Origin: Yersinia rohdei ATCC 43380
GTDB taxonomy: Bacteria; Pseudomonadota; Gammaproteobacteria; Enterobacterales; Enterobacteriaceae
Direction: 5' to 3'
DNA length: 64,000 bases
Assembly (NCBI RefSeq): GCF_000173775.1
Contig: NZ_ACCD01000004.1
Location: forward strand, 62,001-126,000
Positions 1-9,604 of this stretch are shown here, piece by piece. Under the pieces are notes generated by a model. That model saw nothing but the letters and a program-made list of their open reading frames with translations. It did no database searches and was not told the origin of the DNA. The first letter of the stretch is position 1. The number at the start of each line of letters is the position of its first letter. The position numbers and the translations under genes were made by a program.

Positions 1-1
1 G

Positions 2-1207
2 ACGCGTTTAGGTCGACGGGCGCTTTTATTTCCTTTGTGTTTAGTATTGTTCGAATTTACCGCGTATATCGCCAACGATATGATTCAGCCAGGTATGCTG
101 GCGGTAGTGGCCGATTTTAATGCCAGTGTTGAATGGGTTCCGACCTCCATGACCGCGTATCTGGCCGGGGGTATGTTCCTGCAATGGCTGCTGGGCCCTT
201 TATCGGATCGCCGTGGGCGACGCCCGGTCATGCTGGTTGGTGTCGCCTTCTTTGTGGTGACCTGCCTTGCCATTTTGCTGGTCAATAGCATTGAGCAGTT
301 TATCGCCATGCGCTTCTTGCAAGGGATTGGCTTGTGCTTTATTGGCGCGGTTGGCTACGCCACCATCCAGGAATCATTTGACGAAGCGGTGTGCATTAAA
401 ATTACCGCGTTGATGGCAAACGTGGCATTAATCGCCCCGCTGCTTGGCCCCTTGGGCGGCGCGGCGCTGATTCATGTTGCGCCGTGGCAGACAATGTTTG
501 TGTTATTTGCCGTGTTGGGTGCAATTTCATTTGCTGGTTTGTGGCGCGCCATGCCGGAAACCGCCTCACGGAAAGGAGAAAAACTGTCTGTGGGGGCCAT
601 GTGGCACGACTATAAGTTGGTGCTCGCTAACCGCCGCTTCCTGTGTGGTTCCCTGGCCCTGGGTTTTGCCAGCCTCCCCCTGTTGGCGTGGATTGCTCAA
701 TCCCCGGTCATCTTGATCAGTGGCGAACAGCTCTCGACAGTTGAATATGGCATCTTGCAGGTGCCCATCTTTGGGGCGCTGATTATTGGTAACCTGACTC
801 TGGCAAGATTGAGCGGTAAAACCAGTATTCCCAAGCTTATCCGCTATGGTGCCGGCCCGATGCTTATTGGCCTGATGATTGCCGCCGCCTCAACACTTTA
901 TTCATCCCATGCTTATTTGTGGATGACGGCAGGGCTGAGTCTTTATGCTTTTGGTATTGGCCTGGCAAATGCGGGTTTGGTGCGACTCACTCTGTTCTCC
1001 AGTGATATCAGTAAAGGGACAGTATCCGCCGCCATGGGGATGATAAGTATGATGGTCTTCACCTTGGGGATTGAGTTCGCCAAAGTCGCTTACCTGTGGG
1101 GCAATAGCGGCGTATTCAACTTGTTCAATTTGATCAGTGGCTTATTGTGGTTGAGCTTGGTAGCAATATTTATTCGCAAACAGCCGGAAACACTAGCAGC
1201 AGAGTAA
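2..1207 (+). CDS. mdfA: MdfA multidrug efflux MFS transporter (5' end cut by window)
   Basis: Inner-membrane proton/drug antiporter of the major facilitator superfamily (DHA1 type), expected to export lipophilic cations and chloramphenicol-like drugs. The reading frame is open from the first bases of the window and codes [16 protein letters not shown], matching the MdfA N-terminus, so only about eight codons are missing and an internal TTG at 35 is not the start. Visible signatures are the acidic residue of TM1 in [15 protein letters not shown], the MFS loop [11 protein letters not shown] between TM2 and TM3, and LGPLGG in motif C. The roughly 400-residue length matches the 410-residue E. coli protein. 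The next thing downstream is toxin-antitoxin debris, not a cotranscribed gene. Confidence 0.93.
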   Translation, partial: TRLGRRALLFPLCLVLFEFTAYIANDMIQPGMLAVVADFNASVEWVPTSMTAYLAGGMFLQWLLGPLSDRRGRRPVMLVGVAFFVVTCLAILLVNSIEQFIAMRFLQGIGLCFIGAVGYATIQESFDEAVCIKITALMANVALIAPLLGPLGGAALIHVAPWQTMFVLFAVLGAISFAGLWRAMPETASRKGEKLSVGAMWHDYKLVLANRRFLCGSLALGFASLPLLAWIAQSPVILISGEQLSTVEYGILQVPIFGALIIGNLTLARLSGKTSIPKLIRYGAGPMLIGLMIAAASTLYSSHAYLWMTAGLSLYAFGIGLANAGLVRLTLFSSDISKGTVSAAMGMISMMVFTLGIEFAKVAYLWGNSGVFNLFNLISGLLWLSLVAIFIRKQPETLAAE

Positions 1208-1246
1208 TGCAAAGATGGTCTGGTCAAGTTGGTTTGGCCAGCATAA

Positions 1247-1402
1247 TACAATGGCCTCCCTGTTGTAGATATTGAGGAACAGCCAAAACGCCAGTTAGGG
1301 TTTCTGGCGGGTAAGGTTTCTTGCCCAGATAATTTCGATGATGAAGACAAGGCTGTCATTAATCTGTTTGGAGCTAAGGATGAAAATGATTTATTTACTT
1401 GA
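1247..1402 (+). pseudogene. Antitoxin remnant (Phd/VapB-like C-terminal half)
   Basis: After a stop at 1244 this frame reads GLPVVDIEEQPKRQLGFL, then AGKVSCPDNFD and INLFGA, ending in TGA at 1400-1402. The pattern PKR-LGFL-GK-PD-FD is typical of the toxin-binding C-terminus of small prevent-host-death/VapB antitoxins. The DNA-binding N-terminal half of about 30-40 residues and any start codon are absent. The stop overlaps the ATG of the toxin remnant, as in an intact antitoxin-toxin operon. Identification is by pattern recognition and a profile search is needed to confirm it. Confidence 0.55.
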
Positions 1403-1688
1403 TACTCATCTGGCTTGCTGCCCAACCTGAAAAACGCAACAAGGAAGTATTGAAAAGATAGAAATTGATCCTGAAATGTTACGCAACATGTTGTTTAACA
1501 ATGGTTTTACAGAATCAATCTTGAAAGGGGAGCAGGTGCTCAATACCCTGAAACTCCCCGATATGCATCAAAACCCTTGTGGTCGAGTTTTAGTTTCGCA
1601 AGCCAGAGTAGAAAATTACCCCCTCATTACTGCCGCTAGCAAAATCATTGATAGTGCTAGCGGCTATGTAACGATGATTAATAATTAA
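1386..1688 (+). pseudogene. PIN-domain (VapC-like) toxin remnant
   Basis: The frame begins MIYLLDTHLACC, the hallmark start of PIN-domain toxins with the first catalytic Asp in LLDTH. It hits a TGA at 1428-1430 and resumes in the same frame from about 1431 with IEIDPEMLRNMLFNNGF, LPDMHQNPCGRVLVSQA and PLITA, the conserved second half of these ribonucleases (usually LP..H.DPFDR.L.AQA...LLTAD). Compared with a usual protein of about 125 residues, some 40-45 central residues are missing between LLDTH and IDPEML, and the DPFDR motif is degraded to NPCGR. The 70-codon open frame at 1476 is just the tail. Inactive by inspection; VapC-like family assignment is inference. Confidence 0.6.
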
Positions 1689-1722
1689 ACAAATTATTCT
1701 CGGTGCGGCTCGATTTTAGATC

Positions 1723-3660
1723 TCAAGCTATTGAAGAAAATAATCCCCGGTCGCGCAGTAGATGGTCATTACCCCGACGCCGGGTAAATCCACTGCGGTC
1801 AAAGAATTCCAGGATTTGAATTGCCAGTTTGCGGCCAATGCCAAGCCGGTCACGAAAATCAGCAGCACTGGCGCTACCTTGGCTGGCATCCAGCTCACGA
1901 ATTAAATCCGCAAACTGCGTAATGCGCTGACTCAGATAATAGCGGTCTGGGACAATGGCGGTAATGTGGCCCAGTTGCGCCGCTTTTCGTAACAAGTTGC
2001 GCATCTCAGCTTCATCTATTTGCAGTGTCGTGGCGATATCACGAACCCACCACGGAGAATCCCCAAAGTGGGGGGCAACTTGCTGCCATAACAGCTGTTC
2101 CTGTTCAGTAAATGCCAGCCCGTGCTGCGGGAGATGCAGCCAGCCACGGGTATTTTTTAATTCCCCCAGAGCCAACAGGTTATCAATTAAACGAAATACC
2201 AGGCCTTCATCCAGTGTCGGCAATGCCATACGCCGTAGCCGCGCCCGCCCTAGCCCCATTTGGTCGCCATGTTGCTGATGATACAGACATAAAACATGCA
2301 ATAAGGTTTGCTGGGCTTGCTGAGCATGAGGGAGTGACAGCGCGATATCACCTGCCACAACACTATCAGTGCTGGCCAGTAACTCGGCGGTGTCTTGGCC
2401 TGTAAGCTGACGTGCCCAACTGAATCGGGAGACCGAAACCGGCCCTTGCGACAAATGTAATCCCAAGATTTCACGACAATTTTTGGCTTGTGCCAGGGCA
2501 GTTAACCACGCCAAAAATGCCGGTTGGCGTTTACCCCGTTTGGGCACCGCCAGATGGATAACCCGCGCCCCGCCCAAGGTTTTTTTCGCCGCAATATCCC
2601 GTAGAATCAGCCGGTCATTTTCAGCCAGCCAGAGCGGGGTATCCAGCAGCAATTCGGCCAGTATTAATGGGGATGTGGCATCAGTGGATTCTAGATTAAT
2701 AGATTGTGAACTAATGGATTGTGAGCTAATGGATTGTGGGTTCGTCAGTAGCGAAAAGCGCCCAGTAATATGACTAGCGGCATGATGTATATGCAGAGGC
2801 TGCCAATGTTGTATCGGCGTATCCGCATCAACGGCCACCAACACGCGGTCAAGGGCCTCTGGCGGCTGTTGCGCTAATAGCCAGTCGCCACGGTTAATCT
2901 GTTGCTTACTGATATCGCCGCTGATATTCAGAGCAATACGCTGGCCCGCCTGCGCCTGTTGCGTCTTTTGGTTTTGGGCATGAATTCCTCGCACTCGCAC
3001 AGGGCAATTACCGCCGGTGAGCCATAAGGTATCGCCCACCGCCACTTGCCCCGCCAATGCGGTGCCGGTCACCACTAAACCGGCACCTTTCACACTGAAT
3101 GCGCGGTCAATAGCCAGGCGGAAACGCCGCTGCAACCGACCATTATTTTCATCTTGCTGATGACATTGCGCCAAATGTTCGCGCAATTCACTGATACCAA
3201 GGCCCGTGGTCGCCGCTGTGACAAACACAGTGACCTGCTGCGCCGACCAGCCTTGCGCGGCCAGTTCGGCCATCACCTGCTGGCTTACTTGCGCAATGCG
3301 CTCGTCATCGACAGCATCTGCTTTCGTCAGTGCGACAGTCAGGGTCGGATGCCCACTTAGCCGTAAAATAGCCAGGTGTTCACGGGTTTGCGCCATCACA
3401 CCGTCATCGCCGGCCACCACCAATAAGGCATGGTCAATACCGCCCACACCCGCCAACATATTGGCTAAGAACTTTTCATGGCCGGGTACGTCAATAAAGC
3501 CAATAATATTGCCGTCAGGTTGCGGCCAATAGGCATAGCCCAGATCAATGGTCATCCCGCGCTGCTTTTCTTCCGGCAGACGATCTGCATTTACCCCGGT
3601 AATTGCCTGTAACAATGTCGTTTTGCCGTGATCGACATGGCCTGCGGTTGCAATAATCAT
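1723..3660 (-). CDS. selB: SelB selenocysteine-specific elongation factor
   Basis: GTPase that replaces EF-Tu for selenocysteyl-tRNA(Sec) and recognises the SECIS hairpin in mRNA, as at the fdoG UGA in this window. The N-terminus carries the G1 motif GHVDHGKTT (residues 7-15), switch [10 protein letters not shown] and the TKAD specificity motif. A C-terminal series of winged helices binds RNA. It is 645 residues, longer than the 614 of E. coli; part of the excess is a Ser/Gln-rich stretch near residues 305-330 built from 15-nt tandem repeats. The ATG overlaps the selA stop by 4 bp, so the two are cotranscribed and translationally coupled. Confidence 0.97.
   Translation of the reverse strand: MIIATAGHVDHGKTTLLQAITGVNADRLPEEKQRGMTIDLGYAYWPQPDGNIIGFIDVPGHEKFLANMLAGVGGIDHALLVVAGDDGVMAQTREHLAILRLSGHPTLTVALTKADAVDDERIAQVSQQVMAELAAQGWSAQQVTVFVTAATTGLGISELREHLAQCHQQDENNGRLQRRFRLAIDRAFSVKGAGLVVTGTALAGQVAVGDTLWLTGGNCPVRVRGIHAQNQKTQQAQAGQRIALNISGDISKQQINRGDWLLAQQPPEALDRVLVAVDADTPIQHWQPLHIHHAASHITGRFSLLTNPQSISSQSISSQSINLESTDATSPLILAELLLDTPLWLAENDRLILRDIAAKKTLGGARVIHLAVPKRGKRQPAFLAWLTALAQAKNCREILGLHLSQGPVSVSRFSWARQLTGQDTAELLASTDSVVAGDIALSLPHAQQAQQTLLHVLCLYHQQHGDQMGLGRARLRRMALPTLDEGLVFRLIDNLLALGELKNTRGWLHLPQHGLAFTEQEQLLWQQVAPHFGDSPWWVRDIATTLQIDEAEMRNLLRKAAQLGHITAIVPDRYYLSQRITQFADLIRELDASQGSASAADFRDRLGIGRKLAIQILEFFDRSGFTRRRGNDHLLRDRGLFSSIA
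2697..2741 (-). repeat. 15-nt tandem repeat inside selB (3 copies)
   Basis: Three consecutive 15-bp units, TAATAGATTGTGAAC, TAATGGATTGTGAGC and TAATGGATTGTGGGT on the plus strand, lie inside selB. On the coding strand they give a repeating QSISS-type pentapeptide. Because the unit is a multiple of three, copy-number change would lengthen or shorten SelB in frame. Confidence 0.85.
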
Positions 3661-5051
3661 GGTGCTAACTCCTGGAGCAGTGCGGCTTCATTCTCAAGAC
3701 AGCGCAAGTCCAGCCATAAACGTCCGTCGGTCACGCGGCCAATAATCGGTTTAGCCAAACCACGCCAGCGCTCGGTTAGCGCCGCCAAAGTACTGCCACT
3801 GCCGTCTTTGGGGGCAAAAGTCACCGCCCAACTGGGTAATCTATCTACCGGTAATGAACCACTCCCGATTTGTGACCAACACGGCTCGACCGCCAGGGTA
3901 AAATCAGTGTCATAGTTGCCTGCCAGTGCGGCCAGCACCCGTTGGGCGCTCTCGGCAATGGCCTCTGCCGGGCGAGTCAGTAACCGCATGGTCGGCAACA
4001 GTTCGGTTAGTCGGTCTGGTTGCTGATACAGACGTAAAGTGGCATCCAGTGCGGCTAGCGTCATTTTATCGGCGCGAAGCACCCGTTTGAGTGGATGCTG
4101 CTGTAATTGGTCAATCCACTGTTTTTTACCGAGAATAATCCCCGCCTGAGGGCCACCCAAGAGTTTATCGCCGGAGAAAGTCACCAAATCGACCCCAGCG
4201 GCTATCAATTGCTGTGGCATGGGTTCCGCCGGTAAACCATAGCGAGTCATATCAACCAGTGAGCCACTGCCTAAATCCGTCGCGGTAGGAATCGCAAACT
4301 CATGGCCCAAGGCGACCAGCTGTGACTCTGCCACTGAGGCGGTAAAGCCCTCAATACTGTAATTGCTGGTATGAACTTTCATCAGCAGACCCGTATGTTC
4401 ACTGATGGCCTGACGATAATCTTTCAGATGAGTGCGGTTGGTGGTGCCCACCTCTACCAGTTCACAACCGGCTTGGCGCATCACATCAGGAATCCGAAAA
4501 GCCCCGCCAATCTCTACTAATTCACCGCGAGAAACGACCACCTGTTTGCCAGCAGCCATGACGCTGAGCATCAGAAATACCGCTGCGGCGTTATTATTGA
4601 CGATACAAGCATCTTCAGCCCCGGTAAGTTCACAGAGCAAATCGGCAACCGCCCGATCACGATGACCGCGCCGCGCACCATCCAGCGAATATTCCAATGT
4701 CACAGCACCGCGCATCGCGTCATTCACAGCGGAAATGGCAGATTCAGCCAAGGGGGCACGGCCTAAATTGGTGTGCAAAACAGTACCGGAAAGGTTAAAG
4801 ACAGGTTTTAATGCGGGCTGGCGTTGATTCAATCGTTGACGTAAAGCAGCGGGCCAATCGGTGCACCAATCCGCCAGAGTATCAAATTGGCGAATATGCT
4901 CACGGGCCTCCAGCTGTAATTTTCTCAAGGTTTCGGTCAATAAAACAGGGCCATACTCGGCCAGCAATGTTGCCATTTCAGGTTGGTGCAGCAGGCGGTC
5001 AATTGCCGGTAACTGGCGGTATAACAGATGTGATTCTGCGCTCATAGTCAC
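3657..5051 (-). CDS. selA: SelA L-seryl-tRNA(Sec) selenium transferase
   Basis: PLP-dependent decameric enzyme that converts Ser-tRNA(Sec) to Sec-tRNA(Sec) with selenophosphate. The PLP lysine lies in [15 protein letters not shown], and the family's [12 protein letters not shown] stretch is present. At 464 residues it matches the 463-residue E. coli enzyme. It is the first gene of selA-selB, and its TGA overlaps the selB ATG. No selC or selD is present in the window, so tRNA(Sec) and selenophosphate must come from elsewhere in the genome. The start at 5051 was chosen for length and for the family-like [14 protein letters not shown]; two Met codons are close together (M1 and M3). Confidence 0.97.
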   Translation of the reverse strand: MTMSAESHLLYRQLPAIDRLLHQPEMATLLAEYGPVLLTETLRKLQLEAREHIRQFDTLADWCTDWPAALRQRLNQRQPALKPVFNLSGTVLHTNLGRAPLAESAISAVNDAMRGAVTLEYSLDGARRGHRDRAVADLLCELTGAEDACIVNNNAAAVFLMLSVMAAGKQVVVSRGELVEIGGAFRIPDVMRQAGCELVEVGTTNRTHLKDYRQAISEHTGLLMKVHTSNYSIEGFTASVAESQLVALGHEFAIPTATDLGSGSLVDMTRYGLPAEPMPQQLIAAGVDLVTFSGDKLLGGPQAGIILGKKQWIDQLQQHPLKRVLRADKMTLAALDATLRLYQQPDRLTELLPTMRLLTRPAEAIAESAQRVLAALAGNYDTDFTLAVEPCWSQIGSGSLPVDRLPSWAVTFAPKDGSGSTLAALTERWRGLAKPIIGRVTDGRLWLDLRCLENEAALLQELAP

Positions 5052-5643
5052 TCAGGTATTAGTGATAGTGAGGTCAAAAAAGCCCCCAACAAGGTCGGGT
5101 ACTCTGACGAATTAATTAATGCCACACGATTCATTTAGCTGCGTTGGACACTAACACTTAGTAGTAAAAGTTGACTCGTTAGCCATCAACCAGGGTGCCT
5201 ATTTACCCTAACAGGGTCAGATTCTGATACTGCGTACAGCCACTCGGTAATGGCTTTTTATCTGGCGGCACAGGGGTAACCTTACCATCAAATAGGTTTA
5301 TCTGCCGTTAATTGGCGGAAAGTTTAGATCAAGATACCCCAGCTGGCGAAGAACTGTGCGCCATGTTGAGCTAATCACTCGCACCCATTGTTATTACAAA
5401 GAAAAACAATGGTGCAACCCATGGTCGCACTCATCGCAGCCGCCAACCTGACCGCCGCGCAGCGGATAGTGTCAATTTAACATCACACTTATCTTTCACG
5501 CCTTGCCAAGATAATTTGATGGATGGCGCTATACAGGTCTTTAAATATGGAATAATATCGCCACAAATTTAGCTATATTGAAGATTTGTTGAACATACGG
5601 CCTGTATGTTAGTCAGAAAAATCAATAGGATGAAGATAATAGC
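5052..5643. other. Gene-free selA-ugd spacer (first part)
   Basis: About 590 bp with no supportable gene. It holds short hairpins: ACCCT-aac-AGGGT near 5204-5216, a CCATTGTT/AACAATGG stem with a 12-nt loop at about 5375-5412, and a perfect AACATAC/GTATGTT inverted repeat at 5592-5610. A 23-codon frame beginning at the ATG near 5409 (MVQPMVALIAAANL...) ends by 5480 and has no recognised relative. No tRNA-like fold or known sRNA was recognised. Confidence 0.4.
5592..5610. promoter_or_regulatory. Inverted repeat upstream of ugd
   Basis: AACATAC-GGCCT-GTATGTT, two perfect 7-bp arms with a 5-bp spacer, about 210 bp upstream of ugd and about 35 bp before the broken mini-ORF. It could be an operator or a small RNA hairpin; no regulator can be assigned. 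Confidence 0.35.
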
Positions 5644-5764
5644 ATGAGTGCTCCTACTCCCTCCTAACAATCAGCAAAACGCTCAGAAAACCTCTATTAT
5701 TTGTAACAATATATCTGAAGAGTTATTAGATATTTTAGACGTCGCAATTATTTTAAATTATTAA
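5644..5764 (+). pseudogene. Broken mini-ORF upstream of ugd, unknown
   Basis: ATG at 5644 follows an AGGATGAAG stretch and reads MSAPTPS before a stop at about 5665. Removing one base near 5662-5664 would join it to the frame SNNQQNAQKTSIICNNIS-EELLDILDVAIILNY, which ends at TAA 5762-5764, giving about 39 codons. It may be a frameshifted small gene, a leader peptide for ugd, or chance. No family is recognised. The region is much more A+T-rich than its neighbours, which is common for horizontally acquired or surface-polysaccharide loci. Confidence 0.25.
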
Positions 5765-5821
5765 AGAAATGAAAACATTTACTTTAATTATTAGCGAGTT
5801 GAATTACTGAGAATATTTATA

Positions 5822-6988
5822 ATGAAAATTGCAATAGCGGGTATAGGTTATGTCGGGTTATCAAATGGTATCTTGTTGTCACAGCATCATGAGGTCGTGG
5901 CCTTAGATATCATTCCAGAAAAAGTGGAGATGCTGAACCGTAGAGAATCGGTCATCATTGATACAGAGCTACAAGATTATTTACAAAATAAAGCGCTAAA
6001 TTTCCGAGCTACGCTAGATAAACGTGATGCTTATGAAGGCGCAAGTTATATCATTATTGCCACACCGACTGATTACGATCCTGAAAAGAACTATTTCAAT
6101 ACCAAATCTATTGAAGCTGTCATTCAGGATGTTATGGCGATTAACCCCGATGCAGTAATGATTATTAAGTCAACTGTACCTGTCGGCTATACTGCTAAAA
6201 CCAAAGAAAAATTTGGCTGTAATAATCTCATCTTCTCCCCGGAATTCCTGCGGGAAGGGCTTGCTCTCTATGATAATTTACACCCTTCTCGTATTGTTGT
6301 TGGCGAGCGCTCCGAGCGGGCAGAGGTCTTTGCTAATTTATTAAAAGAAGGCGCAATTAAAGAGAATATACCGACTTTATTTACAGATTCCACAGAAGCC
6401 GAGGCAATTAAACTCTTCGCTAATACCTATTTGGCGATGCGAGTATCTTATTTTAATGAGCTGGATACTTACGCGGCTTCACATGGCTTAGATACCCGCC
6501 AAATTATTGATGGTGTCTGCCTCGACCCTCGAATTGGGCCACATTATAATAATCCATCCTTCGGCTATGGCGGCTACTGCTTACCTAAAGATACCAAGCA
6601 ACTCTTGGCAAATTACAACCATGTTCCGCAAAATCTTATTAATGCCATTGTTGCCTCCAATACCACTCGCAAAGATTTTATCGCCGCTGATATTCTAAAG
6701 CGCAACCCCAAAGTTGTTGGTGTCTATCGCCTCATCATGAAAAGTGGGTCTGATAACTTCCGGGCGTCGAGTATTCAAGGGATTATGAAGCGCATTAAGG
6801 CTAAGGGCGTTGAAGTCATTATCTATGAACCGACATTACAAGAAACTGAGTTTTTTAACTCTCGTGTATTAACTGATTTAGATAAGTTCAAACAAGAGTC
6901 CGATATTATTATCAGTAACCGGATGCTTGATGTATTAAATGATGTAAAAGATAAAGTTTATACCCGTGATTTATTTGGTGATAACTAA
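5822..6988 (+). CDS. ugd: UDP-glucose 6-dehydrogenase
   Basis: Cytosolic NAD-dependent enzyme that oxidises UDP-glucose to UDP-glucuronate, the precursor for L-Ara4N lipid A modification and for capsule or exopolysaccharide sugars. The N-terminal Rossmann motif is [10 protein letters not shown] (residues 7-16), the catalytic Cys lies in [15 protein letters not shown], and FSPEFLREG is conserved. The 388 residues equal the E. coli protein length. The gene stands alone between selA and the fdo operon, with A+T-rich flanks. A hairpin at 7002-7038 separates it from convergent fdhE. In related bacteria ugd responds to PhoP, PmrA or Rcs, but no such box could be assigned here. Confidence 0.96.
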   Translation: MKIAIAGIGYVGLSNGILLSQHHEVVALDIIPEKVEMLNRRESVIIDTELQDYLQNKALNFRATLDKRDAYEGASYIIIATPTDYDPEKNYFNTKSIEAVIQDVMAINPDAVMIIKSTVPVGYTAKTKEKFGCNNLIFSPEFLREGLALYDNLHPSRIVVGERSERAEVFANLLKEGAIKENIPTLFTDSTEAEAIKLFANTYLAMRVSYFNELDTYAASHGLDTRQIIDGVCLDPRIGPHYNNPSFGYGGYCLPKDTKQLLANYNHVPQNLINAIVASNTTRKDFIAADILKRNPKVVGVYRLIMKSGSDNFRASSIQGIMKRIKAKGVEVIIYEPTLQETEFFNSRVLTDLDKFKQESDIIISNRMLDVLNDVKDKVYTRDLFGDN

Positions 6989-7001
6989 CTCGTTATTATT
7001 T

Positions 7002-7038
7002 GATTGTGCTGAACGACTTTTTTATCTTCAGCACAATC
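7002..7038. terminator. Bidirectional hairpin between ugd and fdhE
   Basis: GATTGTGCTGA and TCAGCACAATC form a perfect 11-bp stem around a 15-nt T-rich loop, between the convergent stops of ugd and fdhE. There is no long T run after the stem on either strand, so termination strength is uncertain. Confidence 0.55.
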
Positions 7039-7056
7039 AATATTAATAAACCCGCA

Positions 7057-7986
7057 TTATTCCCCTGGGAACAAAAACGGATTAATACTGCTGCGAGCAA
7101 AACCCTCGCCTTCCATCTTAGCATCGAGAATCAGCGAGGCTAAGTCATCCGCCACAGCTTCTACCTGCGGATCTTTTTCCTGATATAAAATTTTCAGGTA
7201 AGTGCCACAATCACCACAGCTTTCAGCCTTCACTGCCGCCAATTCGCTGTCCAGCGACCAATAATTCAAATCACCTGTCTGCTCGCAGTTGCTGCACTTA
7301 ATCCGCACCACATGCCACTCGCTTTCACACAAATTACAGTGTAAATAGCGCAAGCCATTGTTAGTGCCAATATGCACCACACTGGATACCGGAATACTGC
7401 CGCATACAGGGCAAAATTGGCGATGTTCGCCATATTCAGCCCGAGCTTTCCCTGGGATTTGGCTGGCCATTTGCGCCCAATACAATGACAGCGCAGCCCA
7501 GATAAATGGCGCTTTTTCGCTGCCAATCTTCGCAAACTCGCGGTTTAGCAGAGCATCGGCGTACAGCTCCAGCTCATGTACTGAAGACTTATCCAGATTA
7601 TCCAGCACCGCCACAATATGATCTGGTGCCTCTGGGCGTAACTCGGCAATCAGCGCTGACAACAGCTTGCGCCAGTGCTCTGTTCGCGGAAAAACACTCA
7701 AATCCAGTGGCGGCTTACCGCTAATCGCAGATTGCTCCAGCTCAGCTTGCATATCCAACACCAGCGGATGGTCATGCAGTGCTTTTTGCTGTGCTTGGGT
7801 AATTTTAGCCGCAAAATCCAGATAATCAGCCAGCGGGTTATCCAGCGCTAACTGCTGCAAACGTTCGGTTCGCCGGGTATACAAGCTTTTTAAATTAGCG
7901 AAAAGTAACGGCGGGATATTCCCCGCCGTTGAACCTTTTTCGCTTTGTTTTCCTAATTGATCTTTAGGGACAATGCGAATACTCAT
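7057..7986 (-). CDS. fdhE: FdhE formate dehydrogenase accessory protein
   Basis: Cytoplasmic rubredoxin-like, iron-binding factor needed for activity and assembly of the respiratory selenoprotein formate dehydrogenases before Tat export. Four CxxC pairs are visible in the second half: CPVCGS, CNLCES, CSNCEQ and CGDCGT. The 309 residues match the family. It is the last gene of fdoG-fdoH-fdoI-fdhE; its ATG shares a base with the fdoI stop (TGATG arrangement), so coupling to fdoI translation is expected. Confidence 0.96.
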   Translation of the reverse strand: MSIRIVPKDQLGKQSEKGSTAGNIPPLLFANLKSLYTRRTERLQQLALDNPLADYLDFAAKITQAQQKALHDHPLVLDMQAELEQSAISGKPPLDLSVFPRTEHWRKLLSALIAELRPEAPDHIVAVLDNLDKSSVHELELYADALLNREFAKIGSEKAPFIWAALSLYWAQMASQIPGKARAEYGEHRQFCPVCGSIPVSSVVHIGTNNGLRYLHCNLCESEWHVVRIKCSNCEQTGDLNYWSLDSELAAVKAESCGDCGTYLKILYQEKDPQVEAVADDLASLILDAKMEGEGFARSSINPFLFPGE

Positions 7987-8630
7987 CAGGGTTTCTCTTC
8001 CTGTCTTTTCTGACGCTTACTTTCAACCTCACGATACCAGCGCGGATGGTGCTTTTTAGCCCATGCTGCCGGTACCCAACCTTCCACCATCGCGGTAATC
8101 GTGCCTTTCACCCATAGGGCGGCATAGATATGCACCATAATCACCAGGATTAACCCCACCGCCGCCAGCGAATGCACCAGCAGTGCCAGGCGAATCAGCG
8201 GGATCGGGAAAGAGGGCGCAAAGTAAGGCCGCCAAATAACCACACCACTGGCCAGTAGCAGCACCAGACTAATAATAGCAGCCCAAAATACACACTTCTG
8301 ACCGAAATTATAGCGCCCAGTATCGCCCACTTCCTCATTCATGGCGATTTTGTGGATATTTTTTGCCCACTCCAGGTCTTCCTTGTTAATCAGGTTATGC
8401 TTCCAGTAACGGAAAAACATGATGAGGAAGGCCGCGAACATAATCACCCCTGCGAAGGGGTGAAGGATGCGCGCTAGCTGGGGAGTACCAAAAATATTCA
8501 TCAACCAGTTAAATGACGGGAAGAAGAACCCCAAGCCACTGATAGCTGCCAGCATAAAGCAGAAGGCGACTATCCAGTGGTTGATTCGCTCCGGCGCACT
8601 GTAGCGCTGGATCCGCTTTTCTTTTTTCAT
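7986..8630 (-). CDS. fdoI: Formate dehydrogenase-O cytochrome b556 subunit (gamma)
   Basis: Membrane subunit that carries two b hemes and passes electrons from the FdoH iron-sulfur chain to quinone. Four hydrophobic helices are evident, with His in the first ([20 protein letters not shown]) and in the last helices ([20 protein letters not shown]) as heme ligand candidates. At 214 residues it matches the 211-residue E. coli FdoI. It overlaps fdoH by 4 bp upstream and abuts fdhE downstream. FdoI rather than FdnI is chosen because fdhE follows directly, as in the E. coli fdo operon. Confidence 0.95.
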   Translation of the reverse strand: MKKEKRIQRYSAPERINHWIVAFCFMLAAISGLGFFFPSFNWLMNIFGTPQLARILHPFAGVIMFAAFLIMFFRYWKHNLINKEDLEWAKNIHKIAMNEEVGDTGRYNFGQKCVFWAAIISLVLLLASGVVIWRPYFAPSFPIPLIRLALLVHSLAAVGLILVIMVHIYAALWVKGTITAMVEGWVPAAWAKKHHPRWYREVESKRQKRQEEKP

Positions 8631-9592
8631 TTCCGCGTTTCCCCGTCGTCTGAGTGCTCAGCGGTAGTCTGCTCTGGCGCCTTAGATGCGGTATCAGAAG
8701 GCGTGGAATCTGATTTATCGTCTTCCTCCTCTTCTTCCTCAACCCGGTTCGGGCCGACACCAACGTAATGGAAAATACTGGCAGCAAAGGTGGCGGCAAA
8801 GGCTACCGCCGCCAGTGGTTTCCAGACGCCTTTCCAGAAAGTCACGGTCGGGCTGATGGTCGGGTTTTCCGGCAAGCCATGATAAAGCTGAGGTTTATCC
8901 GCATGATGCAGAACATACATCACGTGGGTACCACCGACACCCGCAGGGTCATATAACCCGGCGTTATCAAAGCCACGGGTTTTCAGTTCCGCAACTCGGC
9001 CAGCAGCCACTTCTTTCATCGACTCTTTAGTACCAAAGTGAATCGCCCCAGTCGGGCAAGTTTTCACACAAGCAGGTTCCTGGCCAACACCCACGCGGTC
9101 GACGCACAGGGTACATTTGTACACCCGATTATCGTCTTTATTCATGCGCGGCACATCAAACGGGCAACCCGCGATGCAATAACCACAACCGATACAATGC
9201 TCTGATTGGAAATCGACGATGCCATTGGCATACTGAATTATTGCCCCTTCCGACGGACATGCCTTCAGGCAGCCTGGGTCGGCGCAATGCATGCAGCCAT
9301 CCTTACGAATAAGCCACTCCAGCTTGCCGTTTTCCTCAACTTCAGAGAAGCGCATCACCGTCCATGATTTGGCGGTCAAATCGGCGGGGTTATCGTACAC
9401 CCCGACGTTGTAACCGACTTCATCGCGGATGTCGTTCCACTCCGAGCACGCCACCTGACAAGCTTTACAACCAATACAGGTGGTGACATCGATAAGCTTC
9501 GCCACCTCTGCCTGGAAATTACGATCCTGCGGCGGCGGCGTCAGGGAGTTGGTGCCGGAGCGCCTGATAATGTCTTGAGATTGCAGTGACAT
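8627..9592 (-). CDS. fdoH: Formate dehydrogenase-O iron-sulfur subunit (beta)
   Basis: Periplasm-facing 4Fe-4S ferredoxin-type subunit linking FdoG to FdoI. Four Cys clusters are seen: [11 protein letters not shown] near residues 39-49, [26 protein letters not shown] and [22 protein letters not shown] single C-terminal membrane helix ([19 protein letters not shown]) is followed by a highly acidic tail starting [10 protein letters not shown]. That tail makes it 321 residues against about 300 in E. coli. It lies 12 bp after fdoG and overlaps fdoI by 4 bp. Confidence 0.96.
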   Translation of the reverse strand: MSLQSQDIIRRSGTNSLTPPPQDRNFQAEVAKLIDVTTCIGCKACQVACSEWNDIRDEVGYNVGVYDNPADLTAKSWTVMRFSEVEENGKLEWLIRKDGCMHCADPGCLKACPSEGAIIQYANGIVDFQSEHCIGCGYCIAGCPFDVPRMNKDDNRVYKCTLCVDRVGVGQEPACVKTCPTGAIHFGTKESMKEVAAGRVAELKTRGFDNAGLYDPAGVGGTHVMYVLHHADKPQLYHGLPENPTISPTVTFWKGVWKPLAAVAFAATFAASIFHYVGVGPNRVEEEEEEDDKSDSTPSDTASKAPEQTTAEHSDDGETRK

Positions 9593-9604
9593 AGATTCTC
9601 TCCG

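Noticed and set aside
1476-1688. Independent 70-residue hypothetical gene
   Set aside because: It is the in-frame tail of the PIN-toxin remnant beginning at 1386, with no ribosome site of its own.
5052-5821. RfaH ops/JUMPstart element upstream of ugd
   Set aside because: No GGCGGTAG-type ops sequence was found in the gap.
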